This document shows positions 47,804 through 59,240 of a stretch of 64,000 nt of DNA, in pieces; position 1 is the first letter of the stretch; each line of letters starts with the position of its first letter. The position numbers and the translations under genes were made by a program. The notes beneath the pieces were generated by a model. That model saw nothing but the letters and a program-made list of their open reading frames with translations, was not told the DNA's origin and ran no database searches. The DNA is from Cladobotryum mycophilum (lineage: Eukaryota; Ascomycota; Sordariomycetes; Hypocreales; Hypocreaceae). Location of the stretch: positions 5,538,126-5,602,125 of the forward strand of contig CM071591.1 in NCBI GenBank assembly GCA_036429605.1. The letters are read 5' to 3'.

Positions 47804-48218
47804 TATAATATTTTAAGTGTTTTTTAATAAGAATAAGTTAGATTATAATTAATATTAGTAATAGATTAAAATAAGGTTAAATAATAGGTTTAATATATTA
47901 TAGTTTAAGTATTAGATTATTAATAATAAATAATGATAAATTAATAATTAATTAAATAAATATATAAAAAATGTAAATTAATATATATAATAATTAAGTT
48001 TATTATAATTTAAATAAATATAAGGTTTAATTCTAATAAAAGTAAATTAATAATTTAATAATTATAATAAATTAAGTTAATTTTATTTAAGCTAATTATA
48101 ATTAGTTATATTATTTAAAGTTTTACTATAGTTATATTCTAATTAATAGCTTATATAAATATTATTAAAAGTGGGTTTAGTTCTATAAATAATATATATA
48201 TAAGGTTAGGTTATTATA
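47804..48218 (+). repeat. LTR 2 of cluster (heavily RIPed)
   Basis: Aligns end to end with LTR 1, with C-to-T and G-to-A changes throughout (start tataatatttta for TGTGACGTTCCG; end ggttaggttattata). No clear target duplication. The 370 bp between LTR 1 and LTR 2 is AT-rich without genes. Confidence 0.7.
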
Positions 48219-48560
48219 AAAGTTAAATAAGTTAAAATATTATATATTTATAATTTAATCTTTTTTTAATTTTTATATAAACTTAAATTAATTTTACTTA
48301 ATTTTTTAAACTTATGTAAGTTAATTATAATTAATTAAATAGTTTAAGATTTTATTAATATTATATTAATTAATAAATTATACTTAAGGATAATTCTATT
48401 AAAATATAAAGTTTTTTTAATAAATTCTATTTTAATTTCTTATGTTTAATAAATTTATTTACTATTATAAATAATTATAAGATTAAGTGTATTTATAATA
48501 ATTAATAAGAAATAATTTCTTTATTTATAAAATATAAATAATCTTAAGGCCTTAGGTATT

Positions 48561-48832
48561 TGTAATGTTCTGGGTGTATTCTTAAGAAGAATAACTTAAA
48601 TTATAGTTAATATTAGTAATAGATTAAGGCAATATTAAATAATAAGATAAAGTATTATAGTTTTAGTATTAGGTATTAATAATAAATAATATTATTAATA
48701 ACTAATTAAATATATAAAAGAGTTATATAAATTAGTATATATAATAATTAAGTTTATTATAATTTAAATAAATATAAGGTTTTATTTTAATAAAAATAAA
48801 TTAATAATTTAGTAGTTATAATAGATTTATAA
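48561..48832 (+). repeat. LTR 3 of cluster (3'-truncated, RIPed)
   Basis: Starts tgtaatgttctggg, follows LTR 1 for about 270 bp and stops where LTR 4 begins. It was probably cut when LTR 4 or its parent inserted. Confidence 0.65.
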
Positions 48833-48837
48833 CATTC

Positions 48838-49130
48838 CAGGCGTTTCCTAACAAGGATAACCTAGATTATAGTTAATATTAGTAGTAGATCAGGGCAAGG
48901 TTAAACAATAGGTTTAATATATTATAGTTTAGGTATTAAATTATTAATAATAAATAATTATATTAATAATTAATTAAATATATAAAAGAATTATATAAAC
49001 TAGTATATATAGTAATTAGGTTTATTATAATATAAATAAATATAAGGTTTATTCCAATAGGAATGAACCAATTATCTAGTGGTCATTGCGATTACTTAGT
49101 AATTCTGCGCTTACCTAGTGAGCCGATCCT
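48838..49130 (+). repeat. LTR 4 of cluster (3'-truncated)
   Basis: Starts tataacattccaggcg. It keeps the U3-type TTACTTAGTRATTC repeat that the 10.4 kb copy has and LTR 1 lacks, so two LTR variants are mixed in the cluster. The far terminus is missing. Confidence 0.65.
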
Positions 49131-49443
49131 GTGGGGGTTTGTAGGGTTTTAATTTCTCTTATATTAATTATACTAAGCCACTATGCTAGATTGTTTTTAT
49201 AAGGGTTTTTATATAGCTTTTTATAAGGAAATAATAGGGATTTAAGGAATGTATAAAGGAATAAAAAGAAAATAAAAGAAAAATAAGAGAAAATAAGGAA
49301 AAGATAAGGAAAAATAAAGAGAATTAGGAAAATAAGGAAAATAAGGAAAATAAGAAAGATAAGAGAAAATAAGGGAAAAATAAGAAAAGAAGAAAAAACA
49401 AGAAAAACAAGGAAATTAAGGATAGTAAAAGGATAAGCTATAG
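49131..49443. other. Purine-rich tract, 3' flank of second LINE
   Basis: From about 49,250 to 49,430 the plus strand is almost only A and G (repeats like ataaggaaaa). It lies directly downstream of the minus-strand LINE ORF, so in that element's sense it is a pyrimidine-rich 3' UTR. It could form triplex DNA. No gene. Confidence 0.5.
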
Positions 49444-50982
49444 TTAGTTAGTCTTGGTTTTTCTTATACTTTTTCTAGCTTCCCAGGTCTTTTCTATAGT
49501 CCTAGGGATATCCTTAGCTATAGAAAGGGCTGATTGGGCCCTAGTCTTAGCCAGAATAAGCCCTATCTGATTATCCATCCAAGTAGCTGCTGTAGGCCCT
49601 GCAGCCTTCTGCAGTTCCTTATAGTGCTTAGAAGCCTCTTTTTCGAATAAGCCCCCTGATGAGATAATTATAGGCCTGAAAAAAGGGCCTAAATACTCAT
49701 ACTTGCGCTGTTTTTCCTTAGCAGCCTCTGCTAACGTGCTATAAGCCTCGGGTCTAGCTGAGGGCTTATTTATAGCTACGATTTGGATATCGTAGAAATA
49801 GCGGCTAGACCCTAGGGTAATAGCTATATCTGCTTTTTGGTGGGTCTGAGATCTAGGGGTCTTTGGGGGGTCTTGAGGTCTAGGGCCTTGGGTGCTAGGG
49901 CCTGGGGCACTAAGAGGGTCCTGAGGGTTCTGAGGGTTCTGAGGGTCCTGAGGGTCTTGGGGGTCCTTGGGGCCTGAGGGTATATAAGGGGTCAGGGAAG
50001 GTTCGATTTCCACTTCTAGATTAGCCCGGCTAGCTAGTGTTTTATAAATGGCACGGGTTATCTGATTGTGGCGGTTGATCCACCTTCGGCTAGCTCCTTT
50101 ACACACGTCTTCGTGGCCTAGGGATGCCTTTTCTCCGCAGCTATTGCATAGGCTATTTCCTAGCTTGACTGGGATTAATAGCCTATTTCTTAAAGCCTCG
50201 GCAACTTCTTGGTCTGCTATAATATGTTGTTTTTGTGTGGGCAAGACCTGAAGCCACTTGCGGCTAAGATAGCTACTGTTTTCGATCCTAGCTCTTAGCT
50301 GGTCAGGGTATAGAACCTCTGCTAATCTCTCTATCCGTAAGCTAGTGGCCTCTATAAGGACTTCCTTGGCGGTCTGGAAGGGTTCCTTAGGCTGGCTTCT
50401 AGCTATATTCCTCCCTAGGATCTTATCTAGGATAGGTTGACTAGCGTTTCTTGCGGCTTGGTAGATTTTTAAGGCAAATTCCTTATATAAGGGTATTCCA
50501 AGCCCTCCTTCCCTAGCTGGTAAGGCCACTAGGTCTAGCTGGGCCTTGTTTAGTTCCATAAGATTAGAGGGCTGACCCTTAGGGGACCTAGAAGCTAGGC
50601 CTTGGATAGAGTCCTTGATAAGGTTATCTAGGGTAGCCCATTGAACCTCTAGGCCCCTAGGGTCTAGCTGCCTTAGTAGGTGCCTAAGGAGAAGATGAAC
50701 ACTTCCTCTAAGCAATAGCAGGCTATACTGTTTAGGAAGGTCTTCTAAAGCTGTGATAGTAGCTGAAAACTTAGATATCTTAGCTTCTAGAAACGCCTTT
50801 CTAGTTGATAGGAGTCCTATAAAGGTCCCTAGGGCCCCTAGGCCGTTCTGACGTAAGCTAGATACCTTATATTCCTTGCTTTTAGCTAGGTTCAAGGTTA
50901 CAGGGGACTTCTGGAAGGTTTCTGTTATCTTAGATAAGATAGGGATTTGAGGGTCTTTATCTAGGATATAAACATCATCCAG

Positions 50983-51748
50983 GTTAGCTAAGAAAGGGCT
51001 AGAAGCCTCGTATAGAGGCCGCCCATACGCCTCTCTTAGCTACCTAAACCGGAAGATAAGAAAAGTCATAGTACAGCAGTGGCAGACTAGCTGGGCCAGT
51101 GAAGAGATGAGAGAGGAGACAGGCCAGAGAGCGAGAGGCCTAGGCACCCAATACCGCAGGATAGCTCAAGATAACCTTAGCTTTTCGCTAAAAGCTAACC
51201 TAGTCAAGGGACCGAGATCAACCCAGTCAGCCTATATCCAGCTAAAACTAGGGATAGGGTATCTTAAAAGCTATCAAAAAGCCATAAAGAACCTCCCTGA
51301 CGACCGCTGTAGATGTAGCCAACGACACACAACGCAACACCTGCTGCTACGCTGTAGCAGATACCAAGGGCCTAGAAAGGCCCTGCAGAAGGCCTTAGGG
51401 CCAGGAGCCCAGCTAACGTTACAGAAGCTCTTCACAACAAAACTAGGAAAGGAAGCCCTAATAGGCTTCCTTACTAGCACGAAGATCTGTACGCGAAGCT
51501 GGTTTTTAGAAGAGTAGATATAGGCTGATTAGTTAGCTAGTCAGCCTAGAGGCTAAGGGACATACATAACGCTTGGAACTAGGAGAAAGAAAACCACCAA
51601 CTGGAAAACACAATGCCTTATACTGTTAGCTTGAAAGCTAGCCAGCTAGCTACTATTCTAGAAAGTCACTGTACAGTAAGCTTTTAGATAGATAGATAGC
51701 CGCTTCATAGGCCTTCGGCCTCCATAAGCGTAATGAATGAAAAAAAAA
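50983..51748 (+). mobile_element. 5'-truncated copy of the Tad-type LINE
   Basis: A 766 bp 3' fragment on the plus strand: the end of ORF2 (from within RNase H to the stop at 51,515-51,517), the 3' UTR with the terminal hairpin, and poly(A). It is flanked by the direct repeat aaacatcatccag at 50970-50982 and 51749-51761. The truncation point has a two-base overlap (ag) with the target, common at LINE 5' junctions. It is almost identical to 14,520-15,290 reversed; I saw one coding change, Pro to Ser. Confidence 0.93.
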
Positions 51749-52977
51749 AAACATCATCCAGATAGGCTACTATATTTGCTTTAGGTAGCCTAGTAATTAA
51801 AGCTTCTAAAGTGGGCCTAAAGGCTAGGGAAAATAGTAAGGGCCCTAGGGGGTCCCCTTGCCTAACCCCTTCACTAGAGGCCACTATAGCCCCTGCAGCC
51901 GTAACCAGGATAGAGGGATTGTTATAAGCCCAAGCAGCTGCCTTATAGAAGGTTGGGGCATAGGTGGCTATAGCCCCAGCTATAGCTAGTCTGCTGACTG
52001 AATTGAAGGCATTTGCTAGGTCTAGGGAGGCTATTTTGGCTATTCCAGATGTGTTATTTCCAGTTATAGCTTCTTCTAGTAAGAAGATAGCCGGTTCGAC
52101 CCCTCCCGGGCTATTTACCCCTAGTTGATTAGGTAATAGCATAGAGGTTTTAAAAGAGGTAATTAGGATAGCCTTCATAGCTAGCCTATAGATGATATCT
52201 CCTATTGCTATAGGTCTTATGCCCTTATCAGGTTTTCTAAGGGCAATTAACCTAGAGGCACATAGAAGCCTAGCCCCGGGGCTGTACCTTGTCTAATCAT
52301 ATCAGCTAGAAGCCTAAGGAATTCTACGGTAGAAGATTCCCTTATAGCTAGGTCTAGTAACGGTCTAGTCCATCCACTAAGGCCTGAGGCTTTTTCCGGG
52401 CTTATAGATTTTATAGCCTTTAGAATAGTCTTCTGGGTAATAGATTGGCCAGCGGCTGGCCTAGCCTTATTAGAAATAAACGGGTTTTTAGGCCCTATTG
52501 GGTGTTTTTCTAATAGCTGGGCCCTAGTCTCGGGGCTATCCGCTGCCATAGGAGCGTTTTCGTATAGGGCTCTAGAGGCCCTACCTAAATATCCCATTTC
52601 CAGTAGCCTTATAGCTTGCTTGGTTGGATCTAGGTTCTGTGGGGTTTCCTCGGGGCCCTTAACCTGGATCAAGGTCTGTAAGGAATCCAGGTTCTGGGGG
52701 AAATCCCTTAGTGTAGCTACCAGCTGACCTTCTTGAATACCTAGACCTAGGACCCTAGGAAGGATAAGAAAGTGTAGTAGGGCTTTTTCCGTAGGTTTAG
52801 CTAGGAAGGCTTCGGCTAATCGTTTAGCCGTTGCTATAAAAACAGCAGCGTGCCTAGCGTGGAGTCTATTTTCCGGGACATGGACTGGGGAAAAAGCCAG
52901 TAAAATCTGGGTTGTAGGGGCGTCTAGGGAAGGCTTTAGGGCTTGAAGGTGTTGTTTTTCTAGGGCTCTTGGGTTCC

Positions 52978-53110
52978 CTATAGCTTCTGTAGCCTCTGTA
53001 GCCTCTGTAGCCCCCGTAGCTGCCGTAGCTGCCGTAGCCCCTGTAGCTGCCGTAGTTGCTGTAGCTGCCGTAGTTGCTGTAGCTGCCGTAGTTGCTGTAG
53101 CTGCCGTATC
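52978..53110 (-). repeat. Coding minisatellite (Ala/Thr repeat)
   Basis: Tandem 18 bp units of the form gtagctgccgtagttgct encode alternating Ala-Thr-Ala in the second LINE's N-terminus. A smaller 9 bp repeat (gggtcctga type) near 49,917-49,972 encodes PQDPQDPQNP in the same protein. Confidence 0.8.
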
Positions 53111-53589
53111 TACCATAGCTGCCCAAGCTGATTCTGCTAAGGTCCTTGAGGTTATAGGACCTTTTGATTTCGCTAGAGTAACTGGATCTATAGGTTTTTC
53201 CGGATTAGCTAACCTCTTCGAGTTAGCTAGCCCTTCTAAGCCTATAAGATCATCCGGGATTCTAAGCTTTTTAGGACCTATAAGTCTCTCCGGACTAGTA
53301 GGTCGTTTTAAGCTCATAGGCCCTTCCCAGTTATCTGGCTTATCAGTTAAGTCTATAACCTCGTTAGGGTCGTCAGAGTCAAATAGGTCAGATAAAGAAG
53401 GCAGGGAGGTCATAGAGGAAGCCCTATAAGAATGCGGCGACGGACACTGGAAGCAAGTCGTTGAAGTGCCCATATTAAAAAATTTGGCGCTAGAATATGC
53501 AGGGGTAAGAAGTCGTTGAAAAGCAGTGGTAAGAGGTCGTAGACAATAGCCATCGATAAAATATATAAGGTTCAGGTGCATAGATAAAT

Positions 53590-53749
53590 AAGTATTAGAT
53601 CAATTGATAATCGAAGCTAGATATTTTTTATATATTTATTTAAGCGTAGAAATAAATCATTTAAATTATTGCGTAAATTGTATTAAGATCAATTGGATTA
53701 AGCGTGTAATTAATCAGCGTATATACAAAGTGACATGATAAGCTTTCAT
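53590..53749. other. Unassigned AT-rich stretch upstream of the second LINE
   Basis: About 160 bp with no coding frame, possibly the 5' UTR of the second LINE. Confidence 0.35.
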
Positions 53750-54056
53750 GGAAAACAGACCCACCTTTAGTGACAGTTATGCAAGCTACTGATTGGACCA
53801 CAACCACGGCAAAGCTTCGGGCAAAGTAACCAATCACAATCAGCTCGAACGAGATCGACTCGAGCAGGTTCGACAGCTTAAATAGAATCGACTCGAGCGT
53901 ACACAATAGCTCGAATAGAATCGATTCGATCTATTACAATTACTAGATCATTGGTTCATTCTCATACGAATAAATATTATACTTATTCAGATCGTAATGA
54001 ACTTAGTTACTGTATGTTTTTTTATGTATGTAATCAGTTATTAATATAATTATTTA
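53750..54056 (-). repeat. Diverged LTR fragment (10.4 kb LTR family)
   Basis: The segment ctagatcattggttcatt and the following 60 bp match the solo LTR at 10,385-10,872 in the same orientation; both termini are missing. Three GAATCGACTCGAGC-like direct repeats near 53,848-53,940 sit where the other LTR has its GAATCACTAAGTAAGC repeats. It ends exactly at the 18 bp repeat at 54,057. Confidence 0.5.
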
Positions 54057-54486
54057 CTATAAGAATGCGGCGACAGAACTATAACATTGCATTAAAACGC
54101 ATAAGGCCAATTTAATCAACCAGTAAGTCAGCCAGTAAGCCGCACACAGGTCGTTAAAAGTGGGCCCGTTCCAATTGGCCAAGAACCAAGTGTAGCCATT
54201 GAGTATGTAGCCATTGTGTGTAGCCATTGAGTGTGCAGTCAATTGAGTGCGTAGCAAAGCAAAGTGCCAATTCAATTAAGCAGTCGGTAAGTCACATAGA
54301 GGTCGTTAAAGGTGGGGCGGGTCATAATCAACCAAGCGCATCCGTTGCCAGGGCAAACGTTTTACGCCAATTGTTTAAAAAAGCAAATAAGCCAAGGGGT
54401 AGAAAACATATAATGAAAGAAAGCCCGGGTTTTTAATTATAGATATATGAGTAAAGTTCATTAAAGCGAATTACGGAACATTTATC
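54057..54486 (+). promoter_or_regulatory. Boundary repeat and upstream region of the subtelomeric helicase
   Basis: Starts with ctataagaatgcggcgac (54057-54074), also present at 53424-53441 inside the second LINE. From about 54,080 on, plus-strand CT is absent. The stretch has three gtagccatt units (54,193-54,235) and two blocks of the form aggtcgttaaargtggg (54,148 and 54,301). No gene; it should contain the helicase promoter. Confidence 0.4.
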
Positions 54487-57400
54487 ATGGAGCCATTTGT
54501 TTATTTATCAGAATATCGCATTATTATTTGCAAGCCATGTGGTTTTGCATGCGTAGCTAAGGAAGTGGCAGCCCATATAAAGAAACACCACCCCATGATT
54601 GATTGTTATGAGAGGAAACAAATTACGCAAGCAGTAGGTGACATCCAAGATATTATTCAGGATCAGGCCCAATTGAAGGATTTCGAGTACCCGCCACCAA
54701 TAGTCGAACCGATCCCGTTTATTCAACAGCCCAAGGACGACGGATTAAGATGCGTAGAGTGTGGGCGGGTTTATCGCCAGGTGCGACGGATACAGGAGCA
54801 TTGCCGCAAGGCACACAATTGGGTTAATGAATGGTCCAAGGGCGGCAATGTCGTGAAAAGGGCCAAGCAGGCGCGGGAAGTACCGTGGATAACAGGCGTT
54901 CGTTGCCAGCGGTTTTTCCAAACGCGCGCGGCCAGCGGATGGTTCGAGGTTGGGCGGGATGATGGGGAAGCCAACGGACAGCCGGCGACGGGCGAAAGCA
55001 CCATGGAGAGGATCACGCGAATCCACCAGGAACAGGCCGAGCGATTCGAAGCAAGCACCAAAGAGGCAATCCGCGTGGGCAACGAAAAGATGGAGCCGAA
55101 CGCATGGTTGGATCGGGTCGGGTGGGCAGCCCATTTGCAAAGGTTAGACCCGATCGAGTTACAGGAAGCAACAGGCCCGATTCAGGAGCACGAAGCCGTG
55201 TTGCAGAAGTTATGGGAGAGTTTGGAGCGAGTGATGGATCAGGCACGAGCAACGGCGGTGTCGTCCAAGGTCGGGGCACCAGCGTTGTTCGAGGTCCAGC
55301 GCAAAGAGATCAAGGTCAAGCCAGCCAGACCGTTCGATAACCGGTTAGAGGACGATACGTGGGTACGATACAAGGAGGTGTACAGGAAGTTATTATGCGT
55401 CATACAGCGAACGCAGCAGTGGGACGATAACAAGCGCCCACCGTATAAGTTTACACCGCGGCAGGGAGATGCATGGGATGATTTCGAAGAGACGATCGAG
55501 AAGAATATACAGTTATTAAGCGAGGGTTTGATAGAAGGGTTGGTAGAGGATGAAAAGGTAGACCGGTTATGTTTGGACATGGTGGTCAAGTTATTAAATC
55601 ACCAAATGAAGCAGGACCATTACGATAACGCAATCATCAGCGGTTTGGCCGTGTTAGGGATCCAAGAGGATAAAGGGTGGATGAGCCCGTTGGATTACAC
55701 GCCGATTTATTCGGCCGTTATTAAGATTGCACGCATGTTAGTATTGTACCAGTCGTATTTGGAGAGGGAGGACGAGGTGGCCAAGATGATGAGGGATTTG
55801 GGCATGGACGAGGACGAAGCGCGAGAGGAGGCCAGGGGCGTTTTTCGCATCGTACGGACCAAGGTGCAGAGATTCATGACACAAACAACGCACAGGCGCG
55901 ATGCGGAGCCAACGCCAATGGATTGGATCATGGAAATGCGAACGTACGGGATGTATATCCGATATAACACGGTGGCGGACGGTACCATTGATTGGGACGG
56001 CGATCGAGTTATACACCGGCGGATTCGATTTGGGATGGGTGATTTATCCGACATGTTGCACACGTTGAAAGACGAGGCGCGGGGGTTATTAGCCGAGTTA
56101 ACGATTGTGGACAAGGTAGGTTTAGGATTATTGCCGGTGATCGAATGGGGTAATTTAGAAGACAGCCACAGCGAGCAGAAGGTAGGTTATTCGTTTTTGC
56201 AGGACGACCGCAACGAATGGTTGGGGAAGGGCAAGGATTGGATCATCAAGCGGATCGCGGGGTCGAGCAGCAGGGAAAGGGAGTGGATTTTCAACGGGGG
56301 CAGCGAGGCGAACCCATATAAAGCAGAGGCGGTCCGAAAGTACGGGCAGGTGTTGGAGCAGTTCCGGGAGCGGTTATTCGTGTTGATGCACATGGTGGCA
56401 GGGCAGCCGGCGCGATCGATGGAGATTTTGGGATTGAGGATGGTGAACACGGTCAACGGGGGATCCGCAACATCATGGCGCACAGCCGGATGATGTGTTT
56501 CGTCACGTCGTACCACAAGAATTTCCGTAGCACAGGGCAAGCCAAGGTAATCCACCGGTATTTGCCACGGGAGGTGGGGGAGTTGTTGGTATGGTATTTG
56601 TGGTTGGTGTTACCGTTTTGGCAGCAGGTGCAGGGGGTGATGAAACAAGGGGACAAGTGCAGCCCGTTTTTGTGGGCAGACGAGATTGTAAGCCGAGGCG
56701 AAGAGGAGAGCGAGGTAGACAGGGGGAGCGAGCGAAAGAGAGGGCAGAGAGGGCACAGGGGGCGAGAAGCGGGGAGGAGGAGGCGGCGGGGCCAATTGAG
56801 GAGGAAGATGAAGAGAGGAGAGAGGAAAGGTTGGCGCAAGAAGAAATGGCGCGGACCAAGGGGTTTACAGATTGGGTCAAGGAGCGCAAATGGACATCGG
56901 ACCGGGTGAGACGCATCATGCAGCGGGCGAGCGAGCGATTGTTAGGGAAGAGGTTGAACATCAGCGCATGGCGTCACATTGCGATTGCGATCGCCAACCG
57001 GTATTTGAACCAGTCATGGGGGCAAAGGGGAGAGGGGGCGAAGACGAGGAGGACGGGGATGAGATTGGGGATAACCCGTGGGATTTACAAGCCGGGCACG
57101 GGACACACGTGGCGGGGATGATTTACGCGCGGTTATTGGAGCAAGGGGATTCGGGGACGCAGAAGGAACGAGACAAGTTCCAGATGGTCAGCCGGTTGTG
57201 GCACCGATTTTTAGGGTTCGGGGAGGGCGATTGGGGCGGTCCAGGGGGAGGGGCGACGGGCAAGCGACGGCGCGATGTGTTTGACGGGCCGCGAGAGGAG
57301 GCACGGTTCCGGCGATTCGCGCGATTGCAGCGAGTGGACGTGCGGGGCCAGTTGCGGATGATGATGGGGGAGGGTTCCGAGTTCAGGGGGCAGCAGGAAA

Positions 57401-59240
57401 AGGTGATCCGGGCGATTATACAGGGGGAGAGCCCGATCATACAGATCACGGGGACGGGAGGGGGAAAGAGTTTGTCGTTTATGTTGCCGGCGTTTTGTTC
57501 GCCGGACGGGACGACGATCGTGATTGTGCCGTTAGTATCATTACGGGGGGATTTACACGAGCGATGCGACAAGAGCAAGATCGAGGCGCACATTTGGCAA
57601 AGCCAGCAGAGCAACCGAGCGGCATCGATTGTGTTCGTGACGCCGGAGTCGGCGGTGACAAAGGGGTTCCGGGATTTCGTCAACCGATTACAGGCGCGGC
57701 AGGCATTAGACCGGGTAGTGGTGGATGAGTGTCATATTTTATTGGACGGAGGCGACAAGTTCAGGCCGCAGTTACGGCAGTTGGGGGAAACGTTGCGAGA
57801 TTGGGGGGTACAGAAGGTGTTTTTAACAGCAACATTGGCGCCGGGTGACGAGGAGGAGTTTTTCAAGGTGGCGGTGTTATCAGCGACAAGGGTGAAGATG
57901 TTTCGATCGCGAACGACAAGGCAGAACATCGAGTACAGGGTGGAGATTATCAAGGCAGGGTGGGACGAGCAGGAGAAGGAGGAAGACAAGAGGGTTTGCC
58001 GAATAGTGCGGGAGTGGTTGAACCGGCACGAGGGGGCAGGGCGATTGTGTACGGCGGATCGGTGGAGCGAGTCAAGGGGTTGGCGTCGGCGTTGGGTTGC
58101 GAGGCGTATTACAACAAGATAGACACAACGGAGGGCAAGCAACGGAGGTTAAGGGCGTGGATCCGGGGCGGGACATTGATGGTGGCGACGAACGCATTGG
58201 GGATGGGGGTAGACATCCCAGACATACGATTGGTGGTTCACGCGGGAATGCCGCGTAAGTTGCGAGATTACGTACAGGAGAGCGGGCGAGGGGGCGGGAC
58301 GGGACGAAGAGCGAGGCAGTGGTGGTTTGCGGGATGATGAGTCAAGAGGGGGATAAGGGGAGTGGACCAAAGGGAAAAGGGAGAGAGAAGGGGAAGAAGG
58401 AAAAAGAAAAGGAGATATGGGAAGAGGTGGTCAAGGAGTATGTATCAGGTAAATGGTGCCGAAGAGTGATTTTAGATAAGGTGATGGACGGTTGGTTGGA
58501 GAGATTGGGGTGCGAAGAGGGCGAGGAAGTGTGTGATGTGTGCGCTCAAAGGCGTTGGGACGTGGAAGCAGAGGAGGAAATAGCGATAATGGAGGGCGAA
58601 GAGAGCAAGGAGAAGGGAGAGAGTACGAAGGAGATCCGGGAGAGGTTCGAGAGGGTTAGGCGAGAGGCGCGGTACGATGGGTGGGAGGCGGAAAGGGTAA
58701 AGATGTTGGAGGGGGCAGAGGGCGAGGAGTTTGAGAGGCAGTTGGAAAGGTGGGCAGGGTGTTGCGTGGTATGCAAGTTGGGGGGGCATTGGAAGTGGAC
58801 CATAAGATGGATTTGTGCCCGGATAAGGGGGTTCGATGTGGGCAAAGGTACGGGGCAATGTGGAAGAGGTGGAAGAGGAGATGTTTAGGAAACGGCGGTT
58901 CAGGGAGTATTCGGCATGTTACGGGTGCGGGTTACCACAGGCGATATGCGTGGTTTGGGAGGCGGTAGACGAGGACGGGTCCCGGTTCAGGAGGGTAAAG
59001 GGCAAGGAGTGCCAGTACCCGGGGGTATTGAGCGAGGTATACGGGGGGATATGTGGGTTTTACGGAGAGGCAACGGGGTATATAATGTTAGAGATGGCGG
59101 GTTTGGATGGTGTTGTGATTGATAGTGGTAGTGGGTTAGAGGAGATGTTTACATGGTTAGGGGGAAAGATAAAATGGGGAGGGATGGAAAGTAACCGGTT
59201 ATGCAGGGTATTTCACAGGTTATGTAAATTAGTAGAATAG
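54487..59240 (+). CDS. Telomere-linked OrsD/RecQ-type helicase, frame broken seven times in this sequence
   Basis: Two C2H2-like OrsD (DUF3505) fingers open the protein (C15-x2-C18 with H30/H34; C89-x2-C92 with H105/H110). After an acidic, charged middle comes a RecQ-like SF2 helicase: FRGQQEKVIRAI, motif I GTGGGKSLSF (about 57,450), DECH (about 57,727), TATLAP, ATNALGMGVDIPDIR and QESGR. Cys pairs follow in the C-terminal part (CDVCAQR, CCVVC, CYGCG). The frame must shift near 56,455, 56,690-56,790, 57,015-57,045, 58,030, 58,290, 58,781 and 58,828. Every shift is a loss of one base. Adding seven bases gives 4,761 nt, about 1,586 aa. The gene points at the telomere, the usual place of such helicases in fungi. 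Leucine is coded only by TTA/TTG. Confidence 0.85.

Larger units (their letters stand above)
49444..53581 (-). mobile_element. Second LINE, restriction-like endonuclease type, interrupted
   Basis: A single-ORF non-LTR retrotransposon on the minus strand, split by the insertion at 50,983-51,748. The reading order is: Ala/Thr repeat N-terminus, RT, a Cys/His finger (CNSCGEKASLGHEDVC), then a C-terminal nuclease-like part (DIAITLGSSRYFYDIQIV). Having the nuclease after the RT is the layout of the R2/NeSL/CRE-like groups and differs from the LINE at 14.5 kb. Exact 5' and 3' ends are uncertain; the 5' end may lie beyond 53,581. Confidence 0.75.
49444..53581 (-). pseudogene. RLE-type LINE polyprotein, disrupted
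   Basis: Parts: 53581-52247 (N-terminal region with a SLSDLFDSDDP acidic start, an Ala/Thr repeat and the segment before the RT palm); 52246-51762 (RT with LDLANAFNSVSR, GVRQGDPLGPLLFSLAF and the first half of YLDD); 50969-49444 (second half, thumb, zinc finger, PQDPQDP repeat and nuclease-like end). There is a net one-base loss between the first two parts in GCCCCGGGG near 52,275, and the inserted LINE separates the RT active site. The 13 bp target duplication aaacatcatccag is itself part of the codons for LDDV. Little RIP is seen. It cannot be translated as one protein now. Confidence 0.75.

Noticed and set aside
52866..53126. Gly/Tyr/Ser-rich short protein
   Set aside because: It is another frame of the 18 bp minisatellite in the second LINE.
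57075..57135. GHGTHVAGMI, like the His motif of subtilisin-type proteases
   Set aside because: It lies inside the helicase frame, and no matching Asp or Ser motifs exist; chance resemblance.
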